A stretch of 44,711 bases of DNA from Acidobacteriota bacterium (GCA_016192845.1 JACPTI010000056.1:1563-46273), one strand, 5' to 3'. Positions 31,628 through 42,024 are shown, counted from the first letter of the stretch. Made by a program: numbers and translations. The notes: generated from the letters alone by a model not told the origin.

Positions 31628-33481
31628 TCAGCTCGAGATCCGTTCGAGCGCCGCTTCCTTCCCCGCGATGACCCCCTGCGTGATGGCGCGCCCCTGGCCG
31701 TGCTGGCTGCAGCCGCCGGCCGATTCGCCGCCGCAGTAGAGGCCCGGAATAACCTCCCCGTTGAAGTCCATCACCTGGCACTTCACGTTGATGCGCAAGC
31801 CGGCGTACGTGTCGTGGACGACCGGCGTCGCCCAGGCGGCGTAGAAGGGCGGCGTCTGGATCTTGTATTTCGGGTTCGGCCGCTCGAAGTCCGGGTCGTA
31901 GCCGAAATCCACGATCGCGTTGTAGCGGGCGACGGTCGCCTCGAGAGTGCCGGCCGGCATGTCCGCCTTCTGGTACGGATTCTTCCGGACCTGTGCCGCA
32001 ACCTCCGCGAGCGTCCGGCCGCTGAAGAAGTAGAGCGAGTCCGTGGCGGGCGGGCTCAGGTCCCACTTCTCGCGCACCACCGCATCGGCGTCGAAGATGG
32101 CCCAGATCGGTCCCGCGTTGTAGTCGGGCGGCTGCGATCCCTCGTTGACCGCCAGCGCCGCGTCCAGGAAGTTCTGCGGTTTGTAGGTGATGCGCCGCCC
32201 GTTCCGCCAGTCGCCGTGGATGTAGGGATCGAGGAAGCCGTGGTGCGTGCCGTACGGCCAGCCGTCGGCATCCTCGTTGTAGAAGCGCCTGCCGACCTGA
32301 TTCACCAGGATCATGTCCGCCCAGCTCGAGACGTGCAGCCCGGTCGCGCGAACGAACGGGAACACCGGGCTCTTTGGCGTCCACTCGGGGTAGATGTGCT
32401 GCGCGCCGACGACCGGCCGTTTCCGGAACGCGCCGTTCCGTTCCATTGTCTGGTTCGCCGTGCCCCAGAGCGTGGCGCCGACCGCCAGCGCCGCGAGCTC
32501 GCCGCTCGCGTCCTGGGTGGAGTACGGCTCGCCCGCGACCTGATACTCCTCGGTGAGCCGCGGATCGAACATCCGCCGGAAGTGCACGTGGCTGCTGCTG
32601 CCCCCGGTGGCGATGATGACCGCTTTTCTCGCGCGCACCGTGACCGTCTTCTCCGTCATGGCGATCACGGCGTCGCTCCGGAACGGTTGCATCGGCGTGG
32701 CGCTCCCCGGCAGGAGCCGCGGCCTGTAGCTGGCCTGCACGCCGAGCACGCGGCCGGACGAGGGCGTCTGCCGGTAGATGACGTCCATGTGGTAGTTGAG
32801 CAGGAAGCGGACCCCCTTCTTCTTCGCGCTGTCCTCGAGTGGGCGGTAGACGCCGGTGCCGCCGCTGCCGGCAGGGCTCTCCGCGCTCTGCCCCCGCGTC
32901 CAGCGTGCGTAGTTCTCCCGCGGCGCGGAGATGCCGATGGCGTGCCCCCCCTGCACGCCGGGCGCGCGATCCTCGAAGCGGGCGCCGTTCTCGAGCAGGA
33001 ACTCGTAGGCGACCGCCTCGTTGTCGGCGAGCGCCCGCTGCACGGCGCGGTCGTTGTAGCGGTACTCCGGCATGCCGTTGGTCTCGACCACCGACCAGTC
33101 GGTCAGATCCTTGAACAGGATCTCGGGCGAGTCGACGATCCCGTATTTCCTCTGGGCGCTGGTGCCGCCGCCGAGCGGCACCTGGCCGCCGTTGATCATC
33201 CCGTGGCCGCCGACGTCGTAGTTCGCCTCGACGACGATGACCGACGCGCCGTGGTCGGCGGCGCGGATCGCCGCTGGCAGACCGCAGGCGCCGGAGCCGA
33301 TGACGACGACGTCCGCCTCGAGGTCCCATTTCGCGGGAATCGCGGAGGCGGCGCGCTGCTGGGCGGCCAGGCCGAGCCCCGAGGCAGCGCTCGCCCCGGC
33401 AACGGCGGCGATCCCGAGCCCCGTCTTGCCGACGAAGTCGCGGCGGCTGATCCGCTTGCGGTCCTTCCGACGACGATCCAT
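31628..33481 (-). CDS. Tat-exported FAD-dependent dehydrogenase/reductase, 617 aa
   Basis: Tat signal RKRISRRDFVGKTGLGIAAV with hydrophobic AAVAGASAASGLGLAA. FAD-binding ADVVVIGSGACGLPAAIRAA, VVEANYDVGGHGMINGGQVP, and the C-terminal VIPGLYCGGESAGGCSQHGQ, RAITQGVIAGKEAAL. This is the fumarate-reductase/3-ketosteroid-dehydrogenase flavoprotein family (KstD, urocanate reductase and others). It is exported folded and probably works in the periplasm with an unknown electron partner. Length and both FAD motifs are complete. ATG 33481 begins the Tat signal. First gene of the run that continues with Gfo/Idh and GMC genes. Confidence 0.87.
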   Translation of the reverse strand: MDRRRKDRKRISRRDFVGKTGLGIAAVAGASAASGLGLAAQQRAASAIPAKWDLEADVVVIGSGACGLPAAIRAADHGASVIVVEANYDVGGHGMINGGQVPLGGGTSAQRKYGIVDSPEILFKDLTDWSVVETNGMPEYRYNDRAVQRALADNEAVAYEFLLENGARFEDRAPGVQGGHAIGISAPRENYARWTRGQSAESPAGSGGTGVYRPLEDSAKKKGVRFLLNYHMDVIYRQTPSSGRVLGVQASYRPRLLPGSATPMQPFRSDAVIAMTEKTVTVRARKAVIIATGGSSSHVHFRRMFDPRLTEEYQVAGEPYSTQDASGELAALAVGATLWGTANQTMERNGAFRKRPVVGAQHIYPEWTPKSPVFPFVRATGLHVSSWADMILVNQVGRRFYNEDADGWPYGTHHGFLDPYIHGDWRNGRRITYKPQNFLDAALAVNEGSQPPDYNAGPIWAIFDADAVVREKWDLSPPATDSLYFFSGRTLAEVAAQVRKNPYQKADMPAGTLEATVARYNAIVDFGYDPDFERPNPKYKIQTPPFYAAWATPVVHDTYAGLRINVKCQVMDFNGEVIPGLYCGGESAGGCSQHGQGRAITQGVIAGKEAALERISS

Positions 33482-33526
33482 GAGAGTCCTCCCGTCCCGC
33501 AGATACTACGTCGGAGGCAGCGGCAG

Positions 33527-36500
33527 TCAAGCCGGATCCGCGGGACCCTGTCGGCTCGCATCCTCGATCAGGGTGCGTGCTTCGCGCAAGTCGGGCTGAT
33601 CGAGCCCCTCGGTGAACCACCCGAAGGTACCCGCCAGCAGAGCGCCGGCCTCGGCGCCTCGACCCTGCTGCAGCCACAACCGGGCAAGACTCGTCGCGGA
33701 GCGCAGCTCCAGCGACTTCGCTTGCTGCCGGCGGGCGACCTCGAGGGCCCGATGAAAGCAGGCTTCGGCCTCCACGCCGTCTTGACCACTCCCTGATTGG
33801 AGCAGCAACTCGCCTCTGAGGCGGTGCAACTCCGCCTCGTAGTACCGCTCGCCCGTGTGCTCGAGCGACGCGAAGGCCTCGGCGATCGCCGCCAGACCTT
33901 CTTGACTCCGACCGCTGCTGGCGAGCACCTCCGCCAGCAACGCAAGGAAGTGCGGACGCGAGAGCTCGTTCCCCAGCCGCTCGTAGGCCGCCAGATTTTC
34001 ACGCATCTCCGCGATTCCGCTCGCCGCGTCCGATGGAGCGCGGGCCCAGCCGTGCACGATGCCGGCAAAGGCGCGATAGTGCGGCAAAAGGTGCTCGTCG
34101 GCGAGCGCCTTCAGCTGCTCCGCTCTTTGCTCGGTCAGCGCGATCTCACGACGGAACTGCCGCAACAGCATGTCGAGGAAGAACGCAAACGCCAGGTCGT
34201 GGGGGTGCGCTGCCTGTTGTGCGGCCTCGCTCATCTCGAGCGCCCGCTCGGGATAGCCGAGCAGCCACAGCACGCGCGCCATCTGCGCGCGGCACGCGAC
34301 GCCGGGATGCCGACCGTCGGGCAGCGTCAGCCCAGGATGCGCGTCGCTCAGCGCAATCCCCTGCATGTAATGCTCGCTGGCAGACGCGATCTTACCCAGA
34401 TAGACGAGCACGGTCCCGAGCATGTAATGCGCGGTGATGAGCGTCGCCGCGTCATGCGTCTCCTGCGCGAGTCGCAGGATGTCGGTGCCGAGCGCGCGCG
34501 TCCTCGCATATTTCCCCCGGTTCAGGTAGCACATCGCGAGGCCCCAGAGCGCCTGATACATCCAGGCCGCCCCGCCCTCGCGCTCGCACAGCTCGAGGGC
34601 GCGCGTATAGGTCTGCTCCACGTCCGGTGCGGCGTAGCCTCTGACGTTGATCAGCGGCCACCCGAGTGTGAGGTGCAGCGCGATCTCCTGCCGCGCCCGC
34701 GCAGGGGTATCCGGCAGCGACCCCACGGCGTGCAGGCCGCGCCGCGCCAGCGCGATCGCTTCGTGGTTGGCGAACACGCGGGTAGCGTTCTGGGCCGCGA
34801 GCAGGAAGCAGTCGGCCGCTTCCGCGAAGTCCCGTGCGGCGTCGAACAGGTTGGCCAGCGCCGGCGCCACCCTGCCCCGCTGGTCGCGGTAGCAGCCGAT
34901 GAGCGCGTTCGCCACCGCCCGGCTGAGCGCCGCCCGCCGGGTCGCTCTGAGCATGCCGTACAGCGCGCCGTGATACAGGACGTGCACGAAGCGGTAGCGC
35001 AGCGTCAGCGTCCCATCAGGGAGCTCTTCATCACCGACGAGCCGCACGAATGCGTGCACGCGCTCGAGCGCTTCGAGTTGCTCCTCCACCTGATCCTGAG
35101 GGCTGCCGAGCGCTCTGGCGACGACCACCGAATCGAACTGGTATCCCTGTACGCTCGCCGCAACGAGCAGCCGCCGATGCTCTTCGTCGAGCTGCGCGAT
35201 CTTCCGCTCGATCATGCCGCGCACCGATTCGGGCAGGTCGCTCTCCAGCACCGGCAGGGTCTGAACGAGCGCCCATGATTCCTGCTCCAGGGCGATCACG
35301 CCCCGATCGCGCAGGTACCGCAGGAGGTCTGCCATGAACAGCGGGTTCCCTTCGGTCTTGGCGTGAATCAAGGCCGCGAATTCTGCGGGGAAGCGGTGCC
35401 CTGGAAATTCCAGCGAGAGGTACATGCCGATGTCAGCCTCGGTCAGGAAATCGAGCTGCAGCTCGTGGCAGACGCCGCGCGCCTGCAGGTCGGGCCTGAG
35501 CTGGAGAAATGGACTCTTCGCGAGCAGCAGATCGGTCGGACGGTAGGTGGCAACGATCAGGAGCCGCATCGCGGAGAGCCGGCTGCCGACGAACCCCAGG
35601 AGATCGATGGTCGAGAGATCGGCCCAGTGCAGATCGTCGAAGAACAGCACCAGCGGGCGATCGCGCGACAACTCCTCCAGCAGCAGGCCCAGCTCGCGCT
35701 TCAGGCGTTCCTGTGACGCCGACTTCAGCTCCGCCAGCAGAGCCGCCTCGGACGAGTCCTCTCCCCGGGCAACCTGCGCGAACCACGTCGGCGCGATCCG
35801 GCGCATCGCCTGCATCGTCGAGTCGCCGCGGACGTCGCGACGCAGCGCGTCGAGCGCCTCGAGCCACGGCAGATACGCTTCCGTGCCCGCCAGCCGCTCC
35901 GAGCACCGGCCTCGCGCGATGCGCCAGCGCCGGCCGTCCGCTGCCGCGTCGGCAAGCACGTCCTCAACGAGCGTCGTCTTGCCGATGCCCGGCTCGCCGG
36001 CGACGCAGAACAGGGAGCCACGGCCCGCCCCGGCCGCCTCGAATGCCGCGCGCAAGGCCGTCCGCTCCTTTTCGCGGCCGACGATCGTCGACCGCGAGCC
36101 GACGGGGACGGCCCCAGCCAGCTCGTCGAGCAGCGCTTTCGCTTCGCAGAGGTCGCGCGTCTCGTGGCCTTCGGTGAACGCGTCGTGGATCCCTTTCAGC
36201 AGTTCTCGCGCTTCGAGGCGCCTGTCCTGGCTCGCCCACAGGCGCGCCAGGCTCATCGCTGCGCGAAGCTCCCACGACTTCGCGCCCTGGCGGCGCGCCA
36301 CGCCGAGCGCCTGCTCGAAGCAGTCCTCAACCGCGGGCGTGGCAGCCCCCTGCCGGAGCAGAAGTTCGCCCTTCAGCCGGTAGAGTTCTGCCTCGGCGAG
36401 GCACTCCCCGGTTGCGGCCATGAGTGCTGACGCTTCGGCGAGCATCTCGAGGCCCGCATCAATGGACCCCGCCTTGCGATAGGCGTCGGCGACCAGGAGG

Positions 36501-39286
36501 CGAAAGAACACGGCCATCAACCGGCTCCCGTCGCGCTCGAAGTCGGCAAGCGCCCGGCGCATCTGGAGAGCGCCGTCGGGAGCACTGCCCTGCTCGGCGA
36601 GAATCCAGCGCTGGAGAAACGTCGCGAACGCAACCCAGACCGGGAATCCGCGATCGGTCGCCAGCGCCAGCGCCCTTTCGACCAGCGGCACGGCGGCCTC
36701 ACACTCGCCGCGGAGCACGTAAACGATCGCTCCAAAGAAGCACACGTAAACGACCGTGAAATGATGGCCCTGTTCCTCGGCCATCTCGAGTGCCTCACGA
36801 GCCCGTGCCCGGGCCTGGTCGGGATGCCCCTCGAACCACAGCACCCACGCGAGCATCCGGCGACAGCTTGCGCCGGGATCGATGTTGTAAATCGACCGAT
36901 GATCCGCGTGCAGCACCGGGTCGTAGAGCTCGAGGCCGCGCTCCAGGTGGGTTCGGGCAGTGGTGAATCGCCCCAGATAACATGCCACCAAGCCGACCAC
37001 AAGTGACGCTTCGAGGAGCAGACCGCGATCCTGCAGTCCCTCGGCCAGCGCGAGCTGTTCGTGTGCCAACTGCAGCGATCGGTCCAAGTCGCCTCGGACG
37101 ACGTAGTGGTACCAGAGTCCTCTCAACGCCCGAAAGAGTTGCCTGCGCTCGCCAGCTTGCTCACACAACAGACGTGCCCGTTCGTACGTCTCTCGAACCT
37201 CGTCGGCCGTATAGCCCTTCGCCACGATCAAAGCGTTGCCGAGCGCAAACTGCAGTCCCAGCTCCCGCTGCGCACGGTCGGCCGATTCGGGCAGCCGATG
37301 CAGGAGCTTCAGTCCGCGCTGCGCCAGGGCGATCACTTCCTGGTACGCGAACACGCGTGCCGCATTCCCAACGGCCCTGTGCGAACACTCCGCTGCCCGG
37401 GCGAAGTCGCGCGCCGCCTCGAACAGCGCCGCCAGCTGCGACGCAATGGCTTCGCTCTGGTCGCCGTGGTGTCGCAGCAGCGCCTCGGCCACGGCCCGAC
37501 TCTCCGCCGCCCGCCGGGTCGCGGTCACCGATGCATAGAGGGCGTTCTGATAGAGCACGTGCACGAACCGATATCGCGCGGTGAGCGTCTGGTCCGGGAA
37601 CTCGCGCTCGTCGACGAGCCGGACGAACGCATGCTTGTGCTCCAGCTCCTGCAGGCGTTCTTCCGTTTCCGCGGCGTCGAGCCCCGCGACCTCGCTCACG
37701 ACCGCCGAGTCGAACTCGTAGCCCTGCACGGCGGCGGTCCTGAGGAGCCGCCGCTCGTCAGCGTCGAGCTGGTCGATCTTGCGCTGAATCATCCCGTGAA
37801 CAGACTCGGGCAGCGTGAGCTCGACGTCGGCGACGGCCCGTGCGAGACACCACCGGCCGTCCCGCTCGACGATCACCCCCCGGTCGCGCAGGAATCTCAC
37901 CAGGTCGACCATGAACAGCGGGCTGCCTTCGGTTTTCTCATGAATGAGCGATGAGAGGTCGGGCGGGAACGCGTGCCGGGCGAATTGCAGCGTGAGGTAT
38001 CGGTCGATGTCGGAGCGGTCGAGGAACCCCAGCTCAATTTCGTGACAGACACCCCGGGCCTGCAGATCGCGCTTGAGTTGCACGAACGGGTGCCGCGCGA
38101 GCGCCAGATCCGACGGACGGTACGTGGCGATCACCAGCAGCCGCAGCCTGTCGAGCCGACCGGTCAGATACGCCAGCAGGTCGATCGTAGAGGCGTCGGA
38201 CCAGTGGAGGTCGTCAAAGAACAGCACCAGTGGGCGATCGCGTGACAGTTCCTCGAGGAGGAGCCCCAGCTCGCGCTTGAGCTGTTCCTGTGATGCCGGC
38301 TTCAGTTCCGCCAGAAGAGCGGCCCCGCCCGAGGTATCGGTTCGAGCCACCTGCGCGAACCAGGCGGGCGCGATCCGCCTCATCGCGCTCATCGTCGGTT
38401 CCCCGCGATCGTCACGATGCAACGCGTCGAGCGCCTCGAGCCACGGCAGATACGCTTCCGTGCCCGCCAGCCGCTCCGAGCACCGGCCCCGCGCGATGCG
38501 CCAGCGCCGGCCGTCCGCTGGCGCGTCGGCCAGCACATCCTCGACGAGCGTCGTCTTGCCGATGCCGGGCTCTCCGGCGACGCATAGCAGCGAACCTCGA
38601 CCTGACGCGGCCGCTTCCAGTGCCGATCCGACGACGGCCCGTTCCCTGTCGCGTCCGACCATCGAAGGACGCGATGTCGCCGGAAGCGATGATGCAGCCG
38701 TGCGGACACTCTCGCTCCGCATCGCCGCCAGCGCCGCGGCGACCGCGCGCGCCGACGGCCGCCGCTGTCGATCCTTCTCCAGCAGGCCGAGCACGAGCGT
38801 GTCGAACGAGGCCGGCATCGCGGGCACGATCTGCGACGGGGGCATCGGCGTTCCCGTGGCCAGCGCCTGCACGAGGCCGAGCAGTGTGTCGGCGGGCAGC
38901 GGATGCCGGCCCGTGGCCAGCTCGTAAAGCACGACGCCGAGCGCGAACATGTCGGCCGCAGGAGTAATGGTCGTCCCGGCCACCTGCTCGGGCGCCATGT
39001 ACCGCAATGTGCCGAGCAGCGCCCCCGGGACCGTGGCCGCCGCTGTTGCCACCTGCGTACTCAGGTCGTCGGTCGGCGACAGCCGCGCGATGCCAAAATC
39101 GAGAATCTTCACGTATCCGTCATCGCGCACCATGATGTTGTCGGGCTTGATGTCGCGATGAACGATGCCCGCGCCGTGCGCCACGGCGAGCGCCTCGGCA
39201 ATCTGCCGCCCCCAGTCGGCCAGCGTGTCGACCGGCACGGGCGCCCCGGCCAGCGCCCGCAGCGTGCGGCCCGTCACGAACTCCAT
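33527..39286 (-). CDS. giant Ser/Thr protein kinase with two AAA-TPR modules, N-terminus missing, 1919 aa
   Basis: The kinase C-lobe comes first: catalytic loop GIVHRDIKPDN (about residue 40-50), DFG in ILDFGIAR, APE in RYMAPEQ. AAA_16 module 1 has P-loop GEPGIGKTTLVEDVLA (about 237), LVLFFDDLHWSD and TPR-like repeats to about 1030. Module 2 repeats the layout 859 residues later (P-loop about 1097) with TPRs to the end. The frame continues upstream of ATG 39286 to about 39466 through AEDTRLHRKVALKLL, the ATP-binding Lys strand, but the Gly-rich loop and start codon are absent. A plus-strand kinase gene abuts there. So it is 5'-truncated by a rearrangement or by assembly. Probably a signalling hub like AfsR-type proteins. 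Confidence 0.85.
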   Translation of the reverse strand: MEFVTGRTLRALAGAPVPVDTLADWGRQIAEALAVAHGAGIVHRDIKPDNIMVRDDGYVKILDFGIARLSPTDDLSTQVATAAATVPGALLGTLRYMAPEQVAGTTITPAADMFALGVVLYELATGRHPLPADTLLGLVQALATGTPMPPSQIVPAMPASFDTLVLGLLEKDRQRRPSARAVAAALAAMRSESVRTAASSLPATSRPSMVGRDRERAVVGSALEAAASGRGSLLCVAGEPGIGKTTLVEDVLADAPADGRRWRIARGRCSERLAGTEAYLPWLEALDALHRDDRGEPTMSAMRRIAPAWFAQVARTDTSGGAALLAELKPASQEQLKRELGLLLEELSRDRPLVLFFDDLHWSDASTIDLLAYLTGRLDRLRLLVIATYRPSDLALARHPFVQLKRDLQARGVCHEIELGFLDRSDIDRYLTLQFARHAFPPDLSSLIHEKTEGSPLFMVDLVRFLRDRGVIVERDGRWCLARAVADVELTLPESVHGMIQRKIDQLDADERRLLRTAAVQGYEFDSAVVSEVAGLDAAETEERLQELEHKHAFVRLVDEREFPDQTLTARYRFVHVLYQNALYASVTATRRAAESRAVAEALLRHHGDQSEAIASQLAALFEAARDFARAAECSHRAVGNAARVFAYQEVIALAQRGLKLLHRLPESADRAQRELGLQFALGNALIVAKGYTADEVRETYERARLLCEQAGERRQLFRALRGLWYHYVVRGDLDRSLQLAHEQLALAEGLQDRGLLLEASLVVGLVACYLGRFTTARTHLERGLELYDPVLHADHRSIYNIDPGASCRRMLAWVLWFEGHPDQARARAREALEMAEEQGHHFTVVYVCFFGAIVYVLRGECEAAVPLVERALALATDRGFPVWVAFATFLQRWILAEQGSAPDGALQMRRALADFERDGSRLMAVFFRLLVADAYRKAGSIDAGLEMLAEASALMAATGECLAEAELYRLKGELLLRQGAATPAVEDCFEQALGVARRQGAKSWELRAAMSLARLWASQDRRLEARELLKGIHDAFTEGHETRDLCEAKALLDELAGAVPVGSRSTIVGREKERTALRAAFEAAGAGRGSLFCVAGEPGIGKTTLVEDVLADAAADGRRWRIARGRCSERLAGTEAYLPWLEALDALRRDVRGDSTMQAMRRIAPTWFAQVARGEDSSEAALLAELKSASQERLKRELGLLLEELSRDRPLVLFFDDLHWADLSTIDLLGFVGSRLSAMRLLIVATYRPTDLLLAKSPFLQLRPDLQARGVCHELQLDFLTEADIGMYLSLEFPGHRFPAEFAALIHAKTEGNPLFMADLLRYLRDRGVIALEQESWALVQTLPVLESDLPESVRGMIERKIAQLDEEHRRLLVAASVQGYQFDSVVVARALGSPQDQVEEQLEALERVHAFVRLVGDEELPDGTLTLRYRFVHVLYHGALYGMLRATRRAALSRAVANALIGCYRDQRGRVAPALANLFDAARDFAEAADCFLLAAQNATRVFANHEAIALARRGLHAVGSLPDTPARARQEIALHLTLGWPLINVRGYAAPDVEQTYTRALELCEREGGAAWMYQALWGLAMCYLNRGKYARTRALGTDILRLAQETHDAATLITAHYMLGTVLVYLGKIASASEHYMQGIALSDAHPGLTLPDGRHPGVACRAQMARVLWLLGYPERALEMSEAAQQAAHPHDLAFAFFLDMLLRQFRREIALTEQRAEQLKALADEHLLPHYRAFAGIVHGWARAPSDAASGIAEMRENLAAYERLGNELSRPHFLALLAEVLASSGRSQEGLAAIAEAFASLEHTGERYYEAELHRLRGELLLQSGSGQDGVEAEACFHRALEVARRQQAKSLELRSATSLARLWLQQGRGAEAGALLAGTFGWFTEGLDQPDLREARTLIEDASRQGPADPA
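35847..36007. repeat. 161-bp direct repeat, copy A (AAA module 2)
   Basis: Nearly identical to 38424-38584 (about seven differences by eye, offset 2577 bases, a multiple of 3). It encodes the P-loop segment ALDALRRD...GEPGIGKTT in the second module. It could recombine to delete one module in frame. Confidence 0.75.
38424..38584. repeat. 161-bp direct repeat, copy B (AAA module 1)
   Basis: Partner of 35847-36007. The near-identity at DNA level, while the rest of the modules has diverged, points to recent gene conversion at the P-loop region. Confidence 0.75.
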
Positions 39287-39464
39287 CGCGATGAAACGCC
39301 CTGCGTCGGCCTCGCCAATGTCGTGGATGGTGACGATGTTCGGGTGGTTGAGCGCGGAGGCCGCGCGCGCCTCCTGCTCGAAACGGCGTACGCGGTCGGT
39401 GTTGTCCGTGAACTGCGACGGCAGCAGCTTGAGGGCGACTTTCCGGTGGAGGCGAGTGTCTTCG

Positions 39465-41662
39465 GCGAAGCTGACCGAAGCAGCGCCGGCGCTGGCGGGG
39501 CTGTCGCAAGCGCCGACGCTCTCGCCGCCGACGACGCCGGGGATGGTGCTGGGAACCGTCGGCTACATGGCGCCGGAGCAGGTCCGTGGCGAGGCAGCGG
39601 ATCATCGGGCGGACATCTTTGCGCTCGGCGCGATGCTGTACGAGATGCTTGCGGGCCACCGGGCGTTCCAGGCGCCCACGACTGCCGAGACCATGACGGC
39701 GATCCTCAAAGCAGACCCGCCCGAGTTGCCTGTCGATCACATGTCACCTGCCCTCGTGCGGATCGTCAGTCGTTGTCTCGAGAAGCATCCGGCTGGCCGT
39801 TTTCAGACGGCTACCGATCTGGCATTCGCGCTGGAGGGTCTGTCCGCGTCCGCGCCGTCGGTCGAAACGAGGCCGACACCGCGCGGAGCGGCGCGCATGA
39901 CGATGCGCGAACGCGCGGCGTGGATCGTGGCGGCACTTGCGGTGATTGTGGCGGCTACCCTCGGCTGGCTGCGCGCGCCTGCCCCACCACCGTCGCTGGT
40001 CGGGCGATTCGATCTCCTGGCACCGCCGACCGCAGCCCAACATCACTCGCGGTGTCCCCGGATGGGCGACAGCTTGCCTACGTTGCGACGACCGAGGGGC
40101 AGTCGCGCCTGTGGGTGCGACCGCTCGACGGCACAGCGCGCATGCTGCCTGGCACGGAAGGCGCGACGTTTCCGTTCTGGGCGCCGGATGGCAGCGCCAT
40201 CGGGTTTTTCGCGGAAGGGAAGCTCAAGCAGGTCGATCTCGCGGGCGGCATGCCGCAGGTGCTGGCCGACGCACCGGACGGACGCGGCGGTACGTGGAGC
40301 GACGACGGCGTGATTCTCTTCACGCCGGGAAATGTTGCGTATGCGGGCACCAGCGTCGTGATGCGCGTGTCCATCAATGGTGGCACGCCAACACCCGTCA
40401 CGCGTCCGGCCGCCGGCGAAGGCAGCCATCGGTGGCCGCAGTTCCTGCCCGACGGCCGGCGGTTCATTTACTTCAGTACGCTCGGTGTTCCCGACGCCCA
40501 GGGCGTGTACCTGGCGTCGCTCGACGGCGGCGAACCAAGGCGTGTGCTGGCCAGCGACACGCCCGGCATCTTCGTGCCGCCGGATCGGTTGATGGTGGTG
40601 CGCGCCGACACGTTGATGGCCGCGCCATTCGATCCGGACCGGGGAACCGTGAGGGGGGAGTTCGAGCCGGTGGCACAGCCGGTTGGGCGGAATGACGGCG
40701 TTCTGGCCAGCGCGTTTTCGGCATCACCGGACGTACTTGCGTATCGCGCCGCGGGCGGGACCCAGCGGCGGCAGCTCGTCTGGCTGGATCGTGGCGGGAA
40801 GCCAGTCGCTCGGATCGGCGTACCGGATGAGAACAGTCTGGCAAATCCGGCACTCGACCCGGCAGGTCGCCGCATCGCGGTTGGCCGGACGGTGCTCGGC
40901 AATTGGGACATCTGGCTCATTGATGCAAGTCGTGGAATCCCGACACGGATTACGTTCCATCCCGCTGTCGAAGCGCCAGCACTCTGGTCTCCCGATGGCG
41001 GGCGTCTCGTCTTTTCGTCGCTGTCGCGCCGTGCACCGGGCGAGCTGTACGAGAAAGCGGCCAGTGGGGCAGGCGACGACCAACTAGTAGCGGCTGATGC
41101 CGGCATTCCGCTCTCGTGGTCGTCAGACGGGCGGTTTGTCCTCTATTCTCGTTCCAATTCAGCGACCGGAATCGACCTCTGGGCGCTGCCGATGACGGGC
41201 GAACGCAAGCCGATGCCCATAGTCACAACGCCCGCCGACCAGCCAGGTGGTGAGTTCTCGCCGGATAGTCGCTGGCTGGCGTACGAATCGAACGAATCCG
41301 GCCGATTCGAGGTGTACGTGCAACCGTTTCCCGCTGGCGGCGGCAAGTGGCAGGTGTCGAACGGAGGCGGGCGGCAGCCGAGATGGGGGCGCGACGGCAA
41401 GGAGTTGTATTGCGTAGCAGCCGATGCGCGCCTCATGGCCGTCCCGCTCGCAACCAGTCCGGACGGCAAGACGCTGGATTTTGGTGTGCCGGCGCCGCTC
41501 TTCCCTACACGGCTCGCCAGTGGCGCGAACGTGGTGCAAGGCCGACCACAATACGCGGTGGGCCCGGACGGCCGTTTTCTTCTCAACACTGTGGTCGAGG
41601 ACACGGCCGCGTCACCGATTACCGTTGTCGTCCACTGGATGCAAGGGCTCCAAGCCAGGTAG
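39465..41662 (+). pseudogene. Ser/Thr kinase-WD40 protein, N-lobe lost and frameshifted
   Basis: Opens at about AKLTEAAPALAG, the segment after DFG in such kinases, then VLGTVGYMAPEQVRGEAADH, ADIFALGAMLYEMLAGHRAF and FQTATDLAFALEGL. A membrane helix (AAWIVAALAVIVAATLGWL) and a PD40/WD40 propeller follow (SPDGRQLAYVATTEGQSRLW, FSPDSRWLAYESNESGRFEV). The N-lobe and catalytic loop are missing. A one-base loss near 40040 (a GCCC run where GCCCC is expected) shifts the frame between APPTA and PTSLAVSPDGR. The intact ancestor would be about 870 aa, a sensor kinase with extracytoplasmic propeller. The 5' end abuts the minus-strand kinase in inverted orientation. Confidence 0.8.
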
Positions 41663-41691
41663 GGGTAATCGAGCGATAAGCATGTCTCTGC

Positions 41692-42024
41692 TCACGCGAT
41701 CCGGTGAAGCCTTTGCTCGACAGGCTTTGGAAGAGCGACGCGAACGAAGTAGCTGTTCGGGTACAGATAATCTTCCCCGGATTCATCGATCACGCGGAGC
41801 AGGGCGTGCCGTTGCGCAAAGTCATCCTCGAGGATCCGGTAGAGCTTTCTCAGCTCGAGAGATGCCGGGTAGTCGTCATTGCACACGCAGATCGCAAACC
41901 GGGGGGGAAGGCCGGCGGGGGCCCGCTTCCGTCTTGCTGAACGTTCGCGAACGGTTTCAGCGACGGCGCGTCTCTTCGTTCGCGAGCGGCTTCTTGAACT
42001 TGATCTCTTTCTTGCCAATGCCAT
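41692..42024 (-). CDS. small protein with DESGEDYLYP motif, about 110 aa
   Basis: The C-terminal part reads FAICVCNDDYPASLELRKLY, RILEDDFAQRHALLRVIDES and GEDYLYPNSYFVRVALPKPV. I recognise this as a recurring small bacterial protein of unknown function with the invariant-looking DESGEDYLYP. The N-terminal 50 residues (ARKRSSSRSRSRTKRR...) are very basic and overlap the preceding gene in another frame, so they are probably not translated. The true start may lie near codon PPRFAICV and be hidden by an indel. ATG 42024 is given only as a boundary. Second gene of a two-gene unit. Confidence 0.55.
   Translation of the reverse strand: MALARKRSSSRSRSRTKRRAVAETVRERSARRKRAPAGLPPRFAICVCNDDYPASLELRKLYRILEDDFAQRHALLRVIDESGEDYLYPNSYFVRVALPKPVEQRLHRIA

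Noticed and set aside
31341..33796. Long open frames on both strands overlapping the Tat flavoprotein gene (up to about 780 codons)
   Set aside because: They are rich in Arg/Gly/Ala and lack any motif, whereas the flavoprotein frame carries Tat, FAD and C-terminal signatures.
38903..39480. Plus-strand frame upstream of the WD40 gene that appears to extend it at the N-terminus
   Set aside because: This part is antisense to the minus-strand kinase and does not encode a kinase N-lobe. The real coding sense begins near AKLTEAAP at 39465.
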